Part shown: in pieces, positions 1-11,418 of the stretch
How positions within the stretch are numbered: position 1 is the stretch's first letter
How the letters are laid out: every line of letters begins with the position of its first letter
NCBI GenBank assembly: GCA_003117195.1
Contig: BDSI01000011.1
Coordinates: 224,901 to 288,900 of the forward strand
From: Eudorina sp. 2006-703-Eu-15
Lineage: Eukaryota; Chlorophyta; Chlorophyceae; Chlamydomonadales; Volvocaceae
Direction: 5' to 3'
Length of the DNA stretch: 64,000 bases
Notes under the pieces: model-generated
Told to the model about the DNA's origin: nothing
Seen by the model: the letters and a program-made list of their open reading frames with translations, nothing else
The model's database searches: none
Position numbers and translations under genes: made by a program

Positions 1-1628
1 CTGCAGTCGGCGAAAAGCCCGGTAGATGTGCGAGAGCAGTGGTCGGACGCAGCCGGTGAAGCTGTGATGTGTCGAGGGGTGGTCGCTGGTCGGATGTTTC
101 GCCGGATGTTTCTCTGCAGGAGGGCCTGGCGAGGGCCGCCACCGCCACCGCCGTGTACATGACATGCCCTGGCGCTCCCACTGGAGAGCGGAGCACCCCG
201 GGAGCGGCTCCCCTGTGGCGGCACCGTCGTGGATGACGGCGGGCGCCCTGCCCGTCCGGGCTTCCCCCACTCCCCGGCGGTGGTAGATAACGGTACATAC
301 ATGTCCCACGTCCTGATGGGTCGGTCCTGCAGGTCGCTCGCAGCTGCACCCACCATTCAGTGGTCGGCACTGCGGAGTTGCATTGTGTGACGAATGCGCG
401 GATGAACGAAGGGTGGAGTGTCACGGCAGAGCCGCGCAAGGGGGCGAGAGCGGGGGCGGGTCATCGGTGCCTTCCAGCTATACCGGGCGAGCTGGTCTGG
501 TCTGGTGTTGCCAGCTGGCTCCTGGAGTCCAGCTGGTGGTGGTGGTGGAGGCGGTGTCTCGCCCGCCCGCCCTGTCAGCCCGGAGCACTCCGCGCCGGCG
601 GTGGCGGCACGCACTGCAGCGCCAGCGCCGCTCGAGCCCAGCGCCAAGGGGGAGAGGGATGTGCAAGGCACTGCAGCTCCCGCCATGCGCCATCCCAGGA
701 CACGAAACGAACTGCACCATCACACGGCGACTGTGACGTTGATTGTGGTGACTGTGATTATTGTGACCGTTACAAGGTTACAATGAAGTGACACTGTTGG
801 ACCCCAGCTAGAGGTATCAGGGGAGCAACCGGGTCCCCCACCCGCTGGGCCAGCACCCCGGTGGAGCCCTGCCCGCCCCTTCGTGGTCCGTTGGACCATC
901 TCAGTTCATTGATGGATGCGTTTTCGGTGACGCAGAACCGCTGACTCGTCCAGCAGAACTGGGGGCACGCGTCGGATCCGCTGCGGCCTCCGGGTTGGGT
1001 GCCCGGGTCAGGCGCCATGGACGCCCCTGCCACGGCACGGGGACAAAACCACCAACGGTGCCTGACACGGCCTGACACTCACCCACAGCATCCAGAAAGT
1101 TTGCATCAAAATCACATGGAAGTGTACATAGGTCTGATGACCCAAACTTAAAATACAAAATGGGTACTATGTGGAGGCTCAACTTTTGAAAGGTGAAGTA
1201 CAATTTGGCGGCCCGGTGGGGCTGTCCCCGTGAGCGCACCTGGGGAACGTACCTCGCATTCGCGGGGTGAAGACCGTCCCGCGGCGACAGCGCACCTGCC
1301 ACAACCACCGTACCACAGGCCCCCACCCACGTGTGCGGAAAGACCAGGCGGCATACAGGGACAGGGACACGGACACACTTTCCACACAACCACACAACTA
1401 CACAACCAGACTGCTGCATCCACTGCAGCCAAACACAATTTCGAGTCGAGCTCCAGTAATTCAAATTCAAAACGCCAGCTACCGCCGCGAGGCCGACAGG
1501 CCCCAACCACCACGCGTAGCCCCAACGGTCCGTGGGACAGGCCAGCCGGCCCGAGGGGAAGCCGACAGTTCTATGGTTCACGGTGCTGACGATGTGCCCG
1601 CTGCTGCGCCCGTCCCCAACTTCATCCA
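1..1628. other. Left-edge region without a convincing gene
   Basis: No reading frame here looks like conserved protein; the frames present are GC-driven and overlap in several phases. It holds a (TGG)n run near 534-549 and one arm of a short inverted repeat at 762-780. The part just left of 1629 is probably the 3' UTR of the minus-strand PB1/SPRY gene. I see no RNA gene. Confidence 0.4.
762..780 (+). repeat. Left arm of short inverted repeat
   Basis: Reads TGTGACCGTTACAAGGTTA. Its reverse complement matches 2421-2439 at 18 of 19 bases. The core ACCGTTACAAGG (766-777) recurs in inverted form at 2424-2435 and 3328-3339, and in the same orientation at 43013-43024. Confidence 0.6.
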
Positions 1629-2761
1629 TCAACGTGCTTCCGGGGGCCCCAGGCACGCGTCCACCCCCTCGTACACGCCCTGCGGCGGCATCACCAGCTC
1701 CGGCTGGATGGCGGCGCGGATGCCGTGCTTGGGGCTCGTGATCACGAAGGTCGCCGGCACGGGCACGTCGTCGATGCGGATGGCGGCGCGGGGGTTGCGC
1801 GGGTCGTCGTGGGGAACCAGCACCATGCGGCGCGCGTCGGCATCGAAGAGGACACCGATGGCCAGGGGGGGAGCCCCGCCCGTCGAGCTCTCGTGGGCCT
1901 GGGAGGGTCCGCCGCCCACTCCCATAAGAGACACGAGGGCCGGAAACGACGGGTTGCCGATGAGGTGGCCCTGTGGCACTGACGCGAGGTGGGAGGGGAT
2001 CAGGCCGATGCTTGCACAGCAGGGCCGTTTGCCCTGGATGTTGACCACCAGGTAATGCCTGCCGGAAGTTGGCAGCGCGGGCGTGTAGACAGCCCAGGCC
2101 TCTGCGCTGTCATCATGAGATGCGAGCAGGCGGTCCTCGGAGAGGCGCATGCGACCGGAAAAACGCTGCCACACCCTCCATGCCCCGGCGGCTGCGGCCA
2201 CTGGGTTGGCGGGGACGTTGGGGGCAGCCTCCCGCCGCGGCCGCTTGCAGGGCAGGCCGCTCTCGACGGCCACGTGCAGCACCGTGCCCGAAGGCATGCC
2301 TGTGGAGGCGGCGGTTCGCCTCGTTGACGACGTGACCCAAGTAGTTCATTGTCATTCAGATCAAGCAGAATGCATGGTTGGAATCATGTTACTTGTGAGC
2401 GTACTGTAATAGCAGTTAATTAACCTTGTAACGGTTACATTAATTACTCCGTCAGATGCACCCCTACCCCAAGCAAACTACCCCAGGAATATGAGATTTT
2501 CAAAGTCGTCCAGCCCGAAAGGAATCAGACAGGGAATCGGGGGACGGGCGTTCACAACTGCAGGTTACCTTGCGGCGATATAAGCACGATGTCACCATCA
2601 GAGTCGCGAAAACGAAGCGGTCTGCCGGCCTCAATACCCAGCACCTCGCGGATTCCCGCGAGCAGGTCGTCGCGGGTGCTAGTCGAAGAGAACTTGACGC
2701 GCTGGGTGATATCCCCTTCGAAATGCAGGGTAAGAATGCGCCATTCTGACGCCATGCTCAA
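1629..2761 (-). CDS. PB1-like and SPRY-like domain protein, two exons
   Basis: Two exons on the minus strand, 2761-2569 and 2299-1629, joined by a GT-AG intron (2300-2568). Exon 1 ends in phase 1 and exon 2 supplies the two missing bases, giving 287 aa. The join is supported because it completes a PB1-like fold: exon 1 carries RVKFSSTSTRDDLLAGI and the acidic FRDSDGDIVLIS strand, and exon 2 opens with the last strand GTVLHVAVE. Residues about 100-240 resemble a SPRY/B30.2 domain (SGRHYLVVNI, then IGVLFDADARRMVLV). PB1 domains mediate protein pairing and SPRY domains bind peptides, so a scaffold or adaptor role is inferred; no catalytic motif is visible. The first ATG (2761) was chosen; the next in-frame ATG is two codons later (2755). 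The stop is TGA at 1631-1629. The exact function is unknown. Confidence 0.6.
2421..2439 (-). repeat. Right arm of short inverted repeat
   Basis: Reads TAACCTTGTAACGGTTACA on the plus strand, the near-perfect inverted partner of 762-780. It lies inside the intron of the PB1/SPRY gene. Confidence 0.6.
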
Positions 2762-4822
2762 TGTATGTAGCGCAAGCAGCTTACAAACGAAAGATTAGCG
2801 CGGCGTTGCTGCGAGTAAACCTGGCTATGATGATCGAGGACTGCTAGAAAACCAAGGCAAGCCCTGAGCGCGCATCGGCTTTCGAAAACTTGTGATACAC
2901 TTATGTCTGGTGAAGTTGTATATGATTGATCAAATTACGACATGGCAAGCGTTGACATGAATGTGAAATTTGACAACGGTACATTACGGCTCGACAACTG
3001 TACAGCTCGGCGCAGGGGTCATGGGCCCTGTGGCACCGTTGCGATTGGCCCGCGCACATATGCATGGCCACCGCGTTTATTCTTGGATGGCTTACGTGCC
3101 CGCAGACGTGAGCAGGCACAGACCTTTCAGGCGGCCTTCGCAGGCCTTCGTCGGCGTTCCCGGCGCGAACGGCGGAATAGAGGCGGGGGAATGCAAAGGG
3201 TCCAAACACAGGCAGTCGCGCTTCCCGGTCCCGGGGTCCCTCTGGCCGATGCCGAAGCGCGGAGTGGCAGCCTTTGAAGGTGAAGTGCAGCACCGCGCTT
3301 CCTCAGAGGTGCCACCCCAAGGGTCCACCTTGTAACGGTTGCAATCAAGGTGCCTGCCTCCAAAGGTGTCTGCCTCCGCGAATGGCACGCACCGAGAATG
3401 GCACGCAAACCAGTGGACGACTTCGGGCCATCAAGACGGCGAACATCATGGCAGCCAGTCGAAGTTCAGAGGGGACAGACGCGCACGCCGTCATGACTCC
3501 GTGTAGACGTATCCAGATGGTGGGCAGAATCGAGAACAGTGGAGAGAGGGAAAGGGATCATGTAATTAACAGGGCAGACATGGACTAAGTATGCCCTACT
3601 TGGGAACTTGCAGCAAACTTGGTGCGATGAAGATGCACAGCAACGAAAATGTGCAGAGACGACAGAGTTAGAGGGCTTGAGGTCAACCTGAATCCATAAA
3701 ACTCCACAGATTCATTTATGAAGGAGTCCACATCTTACGGGAGCTGGGGACCCCGATGCCGTCTGATGGCGCTATATGCCCAGGGCCTGACCAAATAAAT
3801 GAATAAATTACCCTCATTTGCAACAACCTTGCAAAGAGAATAGTGAGGAAACATTTGCATGCCAACCGATACTGCTGGTTATCCCCAAGCCCGAACCTCA
3901 ACGTGTCTCACTCAACAGACATATAGGTAAGTCTATATAATTATTTCGTCCGCAGGACTGGTCCCAACGTGCGGCATAGAACGTAGGCGCAAGAGGCGGC
4001 CTAATAAGGATACCAGTACAAATGAAAGATGAATGTAGCAAGTGCACGTCTAATATAAAGGATGAAACCACCATATCATGACATACAAACAAAGATATTC
4101 TTCACGAGGAACGGGATGAACGACAGGACTGTGCGACACATGTGTGCGACAGGACGAGGTGAATCTGTCGTTCCAATGAGATAATACTCTACTTCCTTGT
4201 CTGATCTGAACTTGATTACAATAACTGCTTACCCAAGCTCGGTAAAGGTGGACTTCGAATGTGACAAAGCTCATAATAAATCGTAAGAGAGGTTGAGCTA
4301 TATTGTATTTGGTGAATTCTACGCCAATGTCATGAGATGCAGTGTTGCGACTGAGAAGCTGCTGAGGGGTGTTACCTCCTCCCTACACGTCCAGGCACGT
4401 CCCTTCGGCTGCCCTACGAACAGTTGCCATATTATGGATGACACGGTTATTGTTAAGGTTGCAACCCTGCGCGGAGCAATGTTTGGGCTGTCAACATCGT
4501 CCGGAGCGGTGAGAGGGCGAGCGGGGCGGGGGAAGGGTGCAGGAGCAAGGTGCAGGAGCAGGGCAGGGTTTGACGGCCAGGCCATTTGCACCCAAGGTAA
4601 GGAATTGGAGTTTTGTATATGAATTTAGCTCTCTGTGTTAAGAATACCGGTACGTAAGAAGACCTCTTCCCGACAAACGAAAAGAGGTTTTCGTGCCTGC
4701 CCGCTCTGGTTCGGGTTCACTTTGTAAAGGAGTACTGATGTGATCGTAAACAACCTGTGCAACTTGCCCAACAGGTCGGGGTGGCAGCTTTCCCCGCCCG
4801 GACTCGCAATGAAGCTCTTTCC
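2762..4822. other. Intergenic region between the PB1/SPRY gene and gene A
   Basis: This holds the upstream region of the minus-strand PB1/SPRY gene and the upstream region of gene A. From about 3400 to 4740 it is clearly more AT-rich than neighbouring DNA and has no convincing coding frame. A promoter or 5' UTR for gene A probably lies in the right part; a pyrimidine-poor AG at 4781-4782 could be a 5' UTR acceptor, but this is unproven. Confidence 0.4.
3324..3345 (-). repeat. Further copy of the CCTTGTAACGGT repeat
   Basis: The plus strand contains CCACCTTGTAACGGTT followed by a few further bases that match, in inverted form, the copy at about 43008-43030 over roughly 22 bp. The longer match makes chance less likely. 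Confidence 0.55.
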
Positions 4823-6226
4823 ATGCTTTTAAGTACAGCAATTAAAGAGGAGGATGAAGAGGATCTGGAAGCGCTGTCCCATGCTTGCGCCACGCAGCGT
4901 CCCCTTCCGGTACAAACCGCTGTTGTCGTCGACAGCAAGGCAAGCACCGACAGCATGCGCACACCCAAGAGCAAGCAATCTACAAAGCTTGCAGGCGGAG
5001 CCGTCGCTTCTATAGCATCAGTTGCATCGAAGCTGCTGTGTGCATTGCTGTGCACCAAAGGTGCCCGTCGATGCAACCCTGTCAAGACAAAGACTGCTGA
5101 GAATGTTGCCGCAGCTCAACCAGCCATGCCTACGGCTATCGGCTCGGCCGTGTGCAATCGCGCAGCAACGGCCACAGCTCCTCCGCAGCGCTCGCCGTCG
5201 GGAAATCGCCTGCTCCTCACCGCGACGGCTGCTCCTGCTCTTGCAGTCATGTGCCCAGGTGTTAGCAAGCCGCAGAAGCAGCCGCAGGAGCACTCCACCG
5301 GTAACCCGCAGCAACGTCAACAGCAGCAGCAGCTGCTGCTGCTACCGCAGCAAGCCCTCCAGCGACAAAAAGCTCCCAAGCACCACCATCGCCGCCATCA
5401 CGAAACGCTCCAGCCGCAACTTCTGCCACAGCAGCCCAAGCCACCGCCGTCCCGCAGCTCGCACCTGGTGCGGCTCATGGACAGCAACGACGTGCGGCTC
5501 GCGATGCAGGCGCTGCAGCTGGCGGCCCAGATCCACGACCACGTGTGGGGCCCCGCCGCCGCCGCGTCAGCAGCGTCAGCGGCGGGAGGCGACCCACATC
5601 ACCGCGAGGCGCTGCTGGAGGCCGCGACGCCACTGTACGACACGGCCATGGCGGCCGCGCGCGCCATCCAGCACCGCGCGCTGCACTCCCTTGTCAAGCA
5701 AGCGGTGCGGCGGTACGTCAGTCCGAGCCGCGGCTGTCCGGACGATGTCCTGCGGATCATCCTCGAGCTGCTGACGGGGTGCGGCGGCGCTGCCGTGCCG
5801 AGCGCAGCTGCTGGCGTGGGGCGGCCCAAGGGGCGCTGTGACACCGACGCCGCGCGCAGCTGCAGTGGCAGCCTGAGGCATGGCCGCAGCGGCGGTATGG
5901 CGGCAGCGGGCAATAGCCATGCATCCAGTTGTGGTGGTAGAGGCGGCGGTGGTGTGTCGGTCGCGCGACATGTCAGGGAGCTGGACCTGCCACCCGACCT
6001 GAGTGGCGACAGCTCGGCCAGCAGCGGCAGCGTCAGTACGGGCTTCGCGGGCCTGAGCAGCTCCGAGCTCAGCAGCGGCGGCCATGGCGTGGGCACGGAC
6101 AGCAGCACCACGGCGACCAGCTGGACCGGCTCGGCGTTGACACCGGGCTCCGAGACGCCCACCTCGCGAACCAAGCTTATCCGCAGCACCAGTGGCAAGC
6201 ACAGACTGCGGCTCCGGACCATGTGA
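4823..6226 (+). CDS. Gene A: unknown protein of a local three-member family
   Basis: A single uninterrupted frame of 467 aa. The ATG at 4823 was chosen because the sequence after it, MLLSTAIKEEDEEDLEALS, matches the start of gene B; the frame is open slightly further upstream but without an ATG. Order of parts: an acidic N-terminal motif (residues 1-19); an amphipathic stretch near 61-78 (AVASIASVASKLLCALL); a Gln-, His- and Pro-rich linker with poly-Gln; a predicted helical domain at about 209-323 beginning SSHLVRLMDSNDVRLAMQAL and ending RIILELLTG; then a Ser/Gly-rich tail. No catalytic motif, signal peptide or clear membrane segment is seen. The helical domain is almost identical to that of gene B and distantly matches the C-terminus of gene C. 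I do not recognise the family; function unknown. Confidence 0.65.
   Translation: MLLSTAIKEEDEEDLEALSHACATQRPLPVQTAVVVDSKASTDSMRTPKSKQSTKLAGGAVASIASVASKLLCALLCTKGARRCNPVKTKTAENVAAAQPAMPTAIGSAVCNRAATATAPPQRSPSGNRLLLTATAAPALAVMCPGVSKPQKQPQEHSTGNPQQRQQQQQLLLLPQQALQRQKAPKHHHRRHHETLQPQLLPQQPKPPPSRSSHLVRLMDSNDVRLAMQALQLAAQIHDHVWGPAAAASAASAAGGDPHHREALLEAATPLYDTAMAAARAIQHRALHSLVKQAVRRYVSPSRGCPDDVLRIILELLTGCGGAAVPSAAAGVGRPKGRCDTDAARSCSGSLRHGRSGGMAAAGNSHASSCGGRGGGGVSVARHVRELDLPPDLSGDSSASSGSVSTGFAGLSSSELSSGGHGVGTDSSTTATSWTGSALTPGSETPTSRTKLIRSTSGKHRLRLRTM
5342..5450 (+). other. CAG/CAC-rich low-complexity coding stretch in gene A
   Basis: Coding sequence dominated by Gln, His and Pro codons, preceded by a short (CAG)n run at about 5320-5345. 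It forms the linker before the conserved helical domain. Confidence 0.5.
5447..5790 (+). repeat. Near-identical block shared by genes A and B (copy in A)
   Basis: Aligns without gaps to about 10723-11066 with roughly nine mismatches, six of them in the last third. Upstream coding sequence of the two genes is barely alignable. The block encodes the conserved helical domain. Confidence 0.85.
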
Positions 6227-9200
6227 GGCCCGCGAGATTGTTGGCAGCAAGGGGGCCGCCGCGACCAGAAGGACAATCGCGTGCTTGTTCGGCGTATTGG
6301 TGGACTGGATGCGGCCAAGTACGGCCGGACTCGCCGCGCCAGACAGGTGCAAGCCGCACCGGCACTGTCTTGTTGGTAGCTCGGGTCGGTAGCACAGCCC
6401 CGAACGCAGCATGTTATTAGCAAGGGTTAGGGGGGACGGTGTTCAGCGAAGGTCGGGGGATACCGTGGCGCGACTTTGGCTGCCGCCTCAGGGGCCGGCA
6501 CAGACGGGCAGACTGGCAGGGCGGCGGTGCGCTGACAGCGGAGGCGTAGCCGTCTGGGAGGAGCGTTGCCGCCGGCGGTCTGTTCCGCATCTGGATATCT
6601 GGGGCGCAGCAGACGCGGCCGCAGGCGTGCGACATGTCCCGTCCTGGGGCCGCCTGGCTGGCCGGCACTCGCCGCGTCGTGCACGAATCGGTGCTGACTC
6701 TTGCAGTTAGTGCACGGGCGCCATGTACGGTTCGACTAGGCGTGGTCATGCACCTGGGTTTGTTATGCAGCATTTCAACTCCGTACTCCTCTTCGTTCGT
6801 CTTCTGTGTCACGTGTCTGGCCGGGGCTGGCGCTGGCCAAGGGCTGCTAACCCAGCCCTAACGGAAAGACCGTGTGTCGCACTGTTGTGTCTTCACCGAC
6901 CGACCGAGAGCCTTTCCAGGCGGCGTTGCTGGGCGGGGTAGGCCGGGTAGGCCGGGTAGGCCGCGCAGAACGTCGCAAAAGAGCATGTCGCGCCACGAGC
7001 GACCTCCCACTGCACATCCTTTATTTTTCAATTACCGTGTGATGAAGATCTTTTATTGTTTGCGAGAGCACCAATTGGACGCGCGCGCGAGGTTTGGGCT
7101 CTGGGCTCTGGGGCTACACCCGGGCCAGGTCGTCTCAGGCTTTCACTGTGCCACTGAATATGTGGGGGCCAAATATGGGTCTGCAGGGGGACTTTTGTCA
7201 GGGCAGGAAAGATTAATGTGGCAGGGCTGCTGGAATTGACCGAAACGCGTTCCTAATTTTTTGCGGATGCGCGCCGGCCCCGGCCCATGCGCAGCATGGC
7301 GACATTGCCAAGGAGGTTGGGATTGTTTGCACGTCGTGGGGTGCGCATGAGACCGTCCTGAGGGTCGTGGGGTGCGCCCGTGCGGCACGCCCTGAACCAA
7401 GGCCGAGCGCGCCTGACGCAGGTGCGCCATAATCCCCCAACCACCCTAATCCGCTAACGCATATGCACGCATGTTGTTGCTATGCTTGAAGACCCAATTG
7501 GTGTACAGCTTATGGTGCATGGTTTTGTTTTTTGTGAAGGTTGAGCCCCGGTTCGGTGCGCTGCGGGCAGTGCTGGCTCCTGATGGTTGCACTCAAGCTG
7601 AGGGGAGGTGCCGACGGCCGCAGGTGGGTTCCTTCGAGCGTGCGACCGCAGGCGCATATACGGTGTCGGGTGCCGAACGGACACGTACGTTGGGCGCCTT
7701 TATTGTTGTGTACATATAGCGCCAGTGGCATGCGGAAGGGAAGGGAACGGGGGCTTGGGGCAGGGCGCATGTCAATGCCGGCGACACTCGTCGCCTGCGG
7801 TGTTGCGAACAGGTGCCGTGCTGCTGCTAAGAGTTGACTCGGGACCTGGCTCCCTCACCTTGTTGTTACTGCGCACAGCGCTGGCCGGAAGGATGCCCGC
7901 ACATTGCATAAATCCTTGGCCGGCCAATCAGTGGTTTGGTTTGAATCGCGGTTCCCTCCCTGCTGGTTGATTCGACGGTATTGATGCAGTTTGGTGAGGC
8001 GATCCTGGCGCTTCAGCAACGTTATGTGGTGGCAAGTGCAGCTGCATGAACCTCCCCTCCCCCCCTCCGAGGTGGTTGGGGATGGGTGCGTAGCGCTTGG
8101 TAGGCAAGGGTTGATGAGATCAGGCGCCCACGAAGCCGTCGGGGCCCGTTGCATTGCCCTGTCGGGACTTGAGTACACCTCGTACCAGTCAAGTGGTCTG
8201 GTGGACAGCATGGCGCCCATTGCGCGGCGTCAAACATTCGGCATCTGAAAATCTGGAATGCGGTAACACCGCACGGCGATGCGCTGGCGGCAGCGGCGGT
8301 ATTGATGCAGGCAGGAAAGATTTTCGTACAGCCGGCGGCCAGCGGCGACATGGTCCATCTTGGTCCCCTAGGGGGCAGCTGTTGTCTCCATACGGGATGT
8401 GTGAGGTCCTTGCTGCCTTTCGGTGTTCTCTCTGCGTGGTTCCGCTCAGGGAATCACCGCAGCAGCGATCATGCGCGGGGAGCACGGTTTGCGCGGAAGG
8501 GCGGGAGGACGCTTTCCAATCCGGGTTGTCGTTTGCGTGTGACGGCACGGCACACTCCGCCGCCGCCAGGATGGTGTCGATGATAGGTGCTACGAACGTA
8601 TGCCGCGGATGGGGATTTCGAGTATCTCCTTGGGTTGAACGAAGGGCTGTAGCTGCTGCAGGTGAGCTATAGCTTGCTGACGAGGCGCCCACCCGTCGAC
8701 CCGGTTGATGGTGCCTCGAAATTGCCGCGCCGTTACGTGTACACGACACGGTGTTGCTAGTGGATCGGTCGAGCAAGAGGATTGTGGCTTCGAGGACACC
8801 CAACAAACCTGATCTGGGGCTTGTGTGTGGTCATACGGGTGTGGAGTGATGACGCGAGCACGCACAGACGCGACCCTGATGCGACAGGTGCGTCACTGAT
8901 ACTGCGCGGGTGTCGTGAGCTTGTGACCAGCGGCACTGTTCCCAGTCCTCAGCTGCAGATACGCAGCTGCAGGTATAAGATAAAACGTTCTGTCGGTTTT
9001 CGTAATGGCCCCCATTCGCCCCATTGCCCGGCTCATTGGGCCTAAATCGAGTCCTGCCGTGTCCCCTCGTGTCCTGTGGACGCTGCGAATTTCCTGCGTT
9101 GGGCGCATCGACCCCTGGGATCCCAGAGACAATCAAAAGCAATAAGTTTGAATACAGTCCGGTTGGATTAGAACAGTTCCGTCTTGCGAGAACTCCAAAG

Positions 9201-10173
9201 GCCGCTGGATTGCGCACTTCGCCAGCTCCTTCCTGCTCGATCATTCTCATCACGGAAGCGAAATACGTCACAGGGCCTGGTACCATGCAACATAATGTGG
9301 TTCGCTACGATGACATGCGACGTACGAACTCCGGATGTCGTGAAATCGGCTGGTCACTTCGCCGAAACTTGGTTGTAATATTATATTTACACTTATGTTG
9401 AAAGAGGCACCCAGCCTGCGACTGCTGTATGCAGTGATTAGCAGAGCTCTGTTAGTGTACCGGCAAGATACCCTAACGTGAACAACCTTTGGCGAGTATG
9501 TCCTGTGCATCGTAAGTTTTTGCAGATTAGCATCCATTGTAAGTAGGTGTTCGCCGCCTTTCACGTCTTACTAACTTATGTTTGCAGCTAGTATCTTGCA
9601 CCACAACAGTTCCTGGCCAGAGGTCCGATCGGAAAACCGTTCTCGTCTGTAAGCAAATTGTGGTCTTTCACAAGCAAGGGTGTCACAAAAGCGCCTCACG
9701 CAGTAATTGGAACACAGGTAAACGGATTTCTAAGTATCCAGGCATGCAATAATTCTAGTGCGTGATGTGTAATGCTCGGATGGTAAGCCGTTACGCACTT
9801 TACGTTGCCTTGACCAGCCCGTATCAGTTGCATGCGTGGACTACCGAACGATTGTTGCCAATTTTGTGAGTGCAAAAAATGAAGTGCGGCTCTTATTACG
9901 AGTTTCGATCTGCGTACGCCCACGATTCACCCCTCATTCCTGGTCTAGTGGTCTTGGCGCGAAACACTGTTGGTGTACCTGCACGTGCCTTGTCAGGTAC
10001 ACAGGTAGGCATGCGACGATGCGTTGCAAAGATTGATACCGTCCACACTCTATGAATAGATTATTATCTACGTAGCGTGAGGCTCTGTTTTATCTGTAAA
10101 TCAATAGGTTTCGAATTGGAGGCAGCGGCGCCGTCAGCTTAATTCCTGTGCGTTTCAAACCGCTGCCTTGCAG
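6227..10173. other. Intergenic region between genes A and B
   Basis: No supported gene. The left part probably includes the 3' UTR of gene A. Several long minus-strand frames around 8190-8800 are not conserved-looking and have no splice support. From about 9040 to 10150 the DNA turns AT-richer, just upstream of gene B. A TGTAA occurs at about 9374-9378, far from the stop of gene A. A CTTGCAG directly before the gene B ATG at 10174 could be a splice acceptor of a 5' UTR intron. Confidence 0.4.
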
Positions 10174-11418
10174 ATGGCATGCTCCTATAATTCTAAGTTC
10201 GGAGCTCCCATGCTTATTTCGACGACCATCCAGGAAGAGGAAGAGGAGGACTTCAACGACCTTTCGTGCCCGGCGAGCTCCCAGCAGCCCGCCCCAGCGC
10301 TTAATGTTCATAATTCAATCCCTGTCAGCAATTATGATGAGCGCAGCAGCCCTCTCGGTTCCCGCGTTCAGGGGGACCGCCGAATGTTTCACTTGGCGGT
10401 CAGCGCGGTTGCGCGCGTGGCGTCAAAGTTTGCTAACCGGTTATGGCACGGCCAGAAAACGGGTGTCCACCATCGTGGCAAGATCAATAGTCAGAATTGC
10501 TTAGATGGCGGGAAGATTTCCGTGGCCACTACGGTTGCGCCTTGCAAAGCCGCAGCGCAACAAACGGACTGCGTCTCAGCCTCATCACGACGGCAGAGCC
10601 GCAATGGAAGCATTGGGTGCGCAGGTGCAGTGGGTGGTGGAGCCAAGCCGGTGGCCTCAAAAATCTGTGGCGGCGGGGGCTCACCCTACCAGCATCAGAA
10701 CAGGTCGCAAGCAGCAACCGCACCGTCCCGCAGCTCGCACCTGGTGCGGCTCATGGACAGCAACGACGTGCGGCTCGCGATGCAGGCGCTGCAGCTGGCG
10801 GCCCAGATCCACGACCACGTGTGGGGCCCCGCCGCCGCCGCGTCAGCAGCATCAGAGGCGGGAGGCGACCCACATCACCGCGAGGCGCTGCTGGAGGCCG
10901 CAACGCCACTGTACGACACGGCCATGGCGGCCGCGCGCGCCATCCAGCACCGCGCGCTGCACTCCCTTGTCAAGCAAGCGGTGCGGCGGTACGTCAGTCC
11001 GAGCCGCGGCTCCCCGGATGACGTCCTGCGGGTCATCCTCGAGCTGCTGACGGGCTGCGGCGGCGCCGCTCCGTCGTCGCCTCCTCCGAAACGCGGCGCG
11101 ACGCGCTGCATCAGCGACATCTCCGCAGGATACAGGGGCTGCGGGCCCTCGCCGGTATCGCCCGCCGGCTCGCCCCCGGTTGGCTGCAACGGCGAAGGGA
11201 CCTGGCGCGGCGGCGGCGCCGTGAAGCAGTCGGCGACTGCCTGCGGGGGCGGCGGCGGCGAGCCCTCGGATGGCTGCAGCAGCCCCAGCTGTCACTATCA
11301 GCGCGCCAGCTTCAGCAGCAGGAGCTTTAGCGGCCGGTCGAGCACACGCAGCAGCCTCGACAGCAGCGCCAGCGACTCCTCGTCCCTCCGCCTCATGACT
11401 TTCGGATCGCGTCCCTGA
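10174..11418 (+). CDS. Gene B: unknown protein, paralogue of gene A
   Basis: A single frame of 414 aa from the ATG at 10174; a second ATG at 10210 gives MLISTTIQEEEEEDFNDLS, which aligns directly with the start of gene A and may be the true start. Parts follow the same order as in gene A: acidic N-terminal motif, amphipathic stretch AVSAVARVASKFANRLW, a variable basic and Gly-rich linker, the helical domain from SSHLVRLMDSNDVRLAMQAL to VILELLTG, then a Gly/Ser-rich tail. The tail and linker are unrelated in detail to those of gene A, while the helical block is nearly identical at DNA level, which suggests gene conversion. A TGTAA poly(A) signal lies 235 bases after the stop. No known domain is recognised; function unknown. 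Confidence 0.65.
   Translation: MACSYNSKFGAPMLISTTIQEEEEEDFNDLSCPASSQQPAPALNVHNSIPVSNYDERSSPLGSRVQGDRRMFHLAVSAVARVASKFANRLWHGQKTGVHHRGKINSQNCLDGGKISVATTVAPCKAAAQQTDCVSASSRRQSRNGSIGCAGAVGGGAKPVASKICGGGGSPYQHQNRSQAATAPSRSSHLVRLMDSNDVRLAMQALQLAAQIHDHVWGPAAAASAASEAGGDPHHREALLEAATPLYDTAMAAARAIQHRALHSLVKQAVRRYVSPSRGSPDDVLRVILELLTGCGGAAPSSPPPKRGATRCISDISAGYRGCGPSPVSPAGSPPVGCNGEGTWRGGGAVKQSATACGGGGGEPSDGCSSPSCHYQRASFSSRSFSGRSSTRSSLDSSASDSSSLRLMTFGSRP
10723..11066 (+). repeat. Near-identical block shared by genes A and B (copy in B)
   Basis: Partner of 5447-5790. Direct orientation, about 5.3 kb apart. Confidence 0.85.

Noticed and set aside
1..70. Minus-strand exon-like stretch (FTGCVRPLLSHIYRAFRR) at the left edge
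   Set aside because: It follows a possible acceptor but is too short and cut by the window edge to be called.
901..1656. Minus-strand frame of 251 codons
   Set aside because: No domain, no codon pattern, and it overlaps the end and 3' flank of the PB1/SPRY gene in another frame.
8189..8806. Minus-strand frame of 205 codons
   Set aside because: Composition looks random, with no recognisable motif or splice context.
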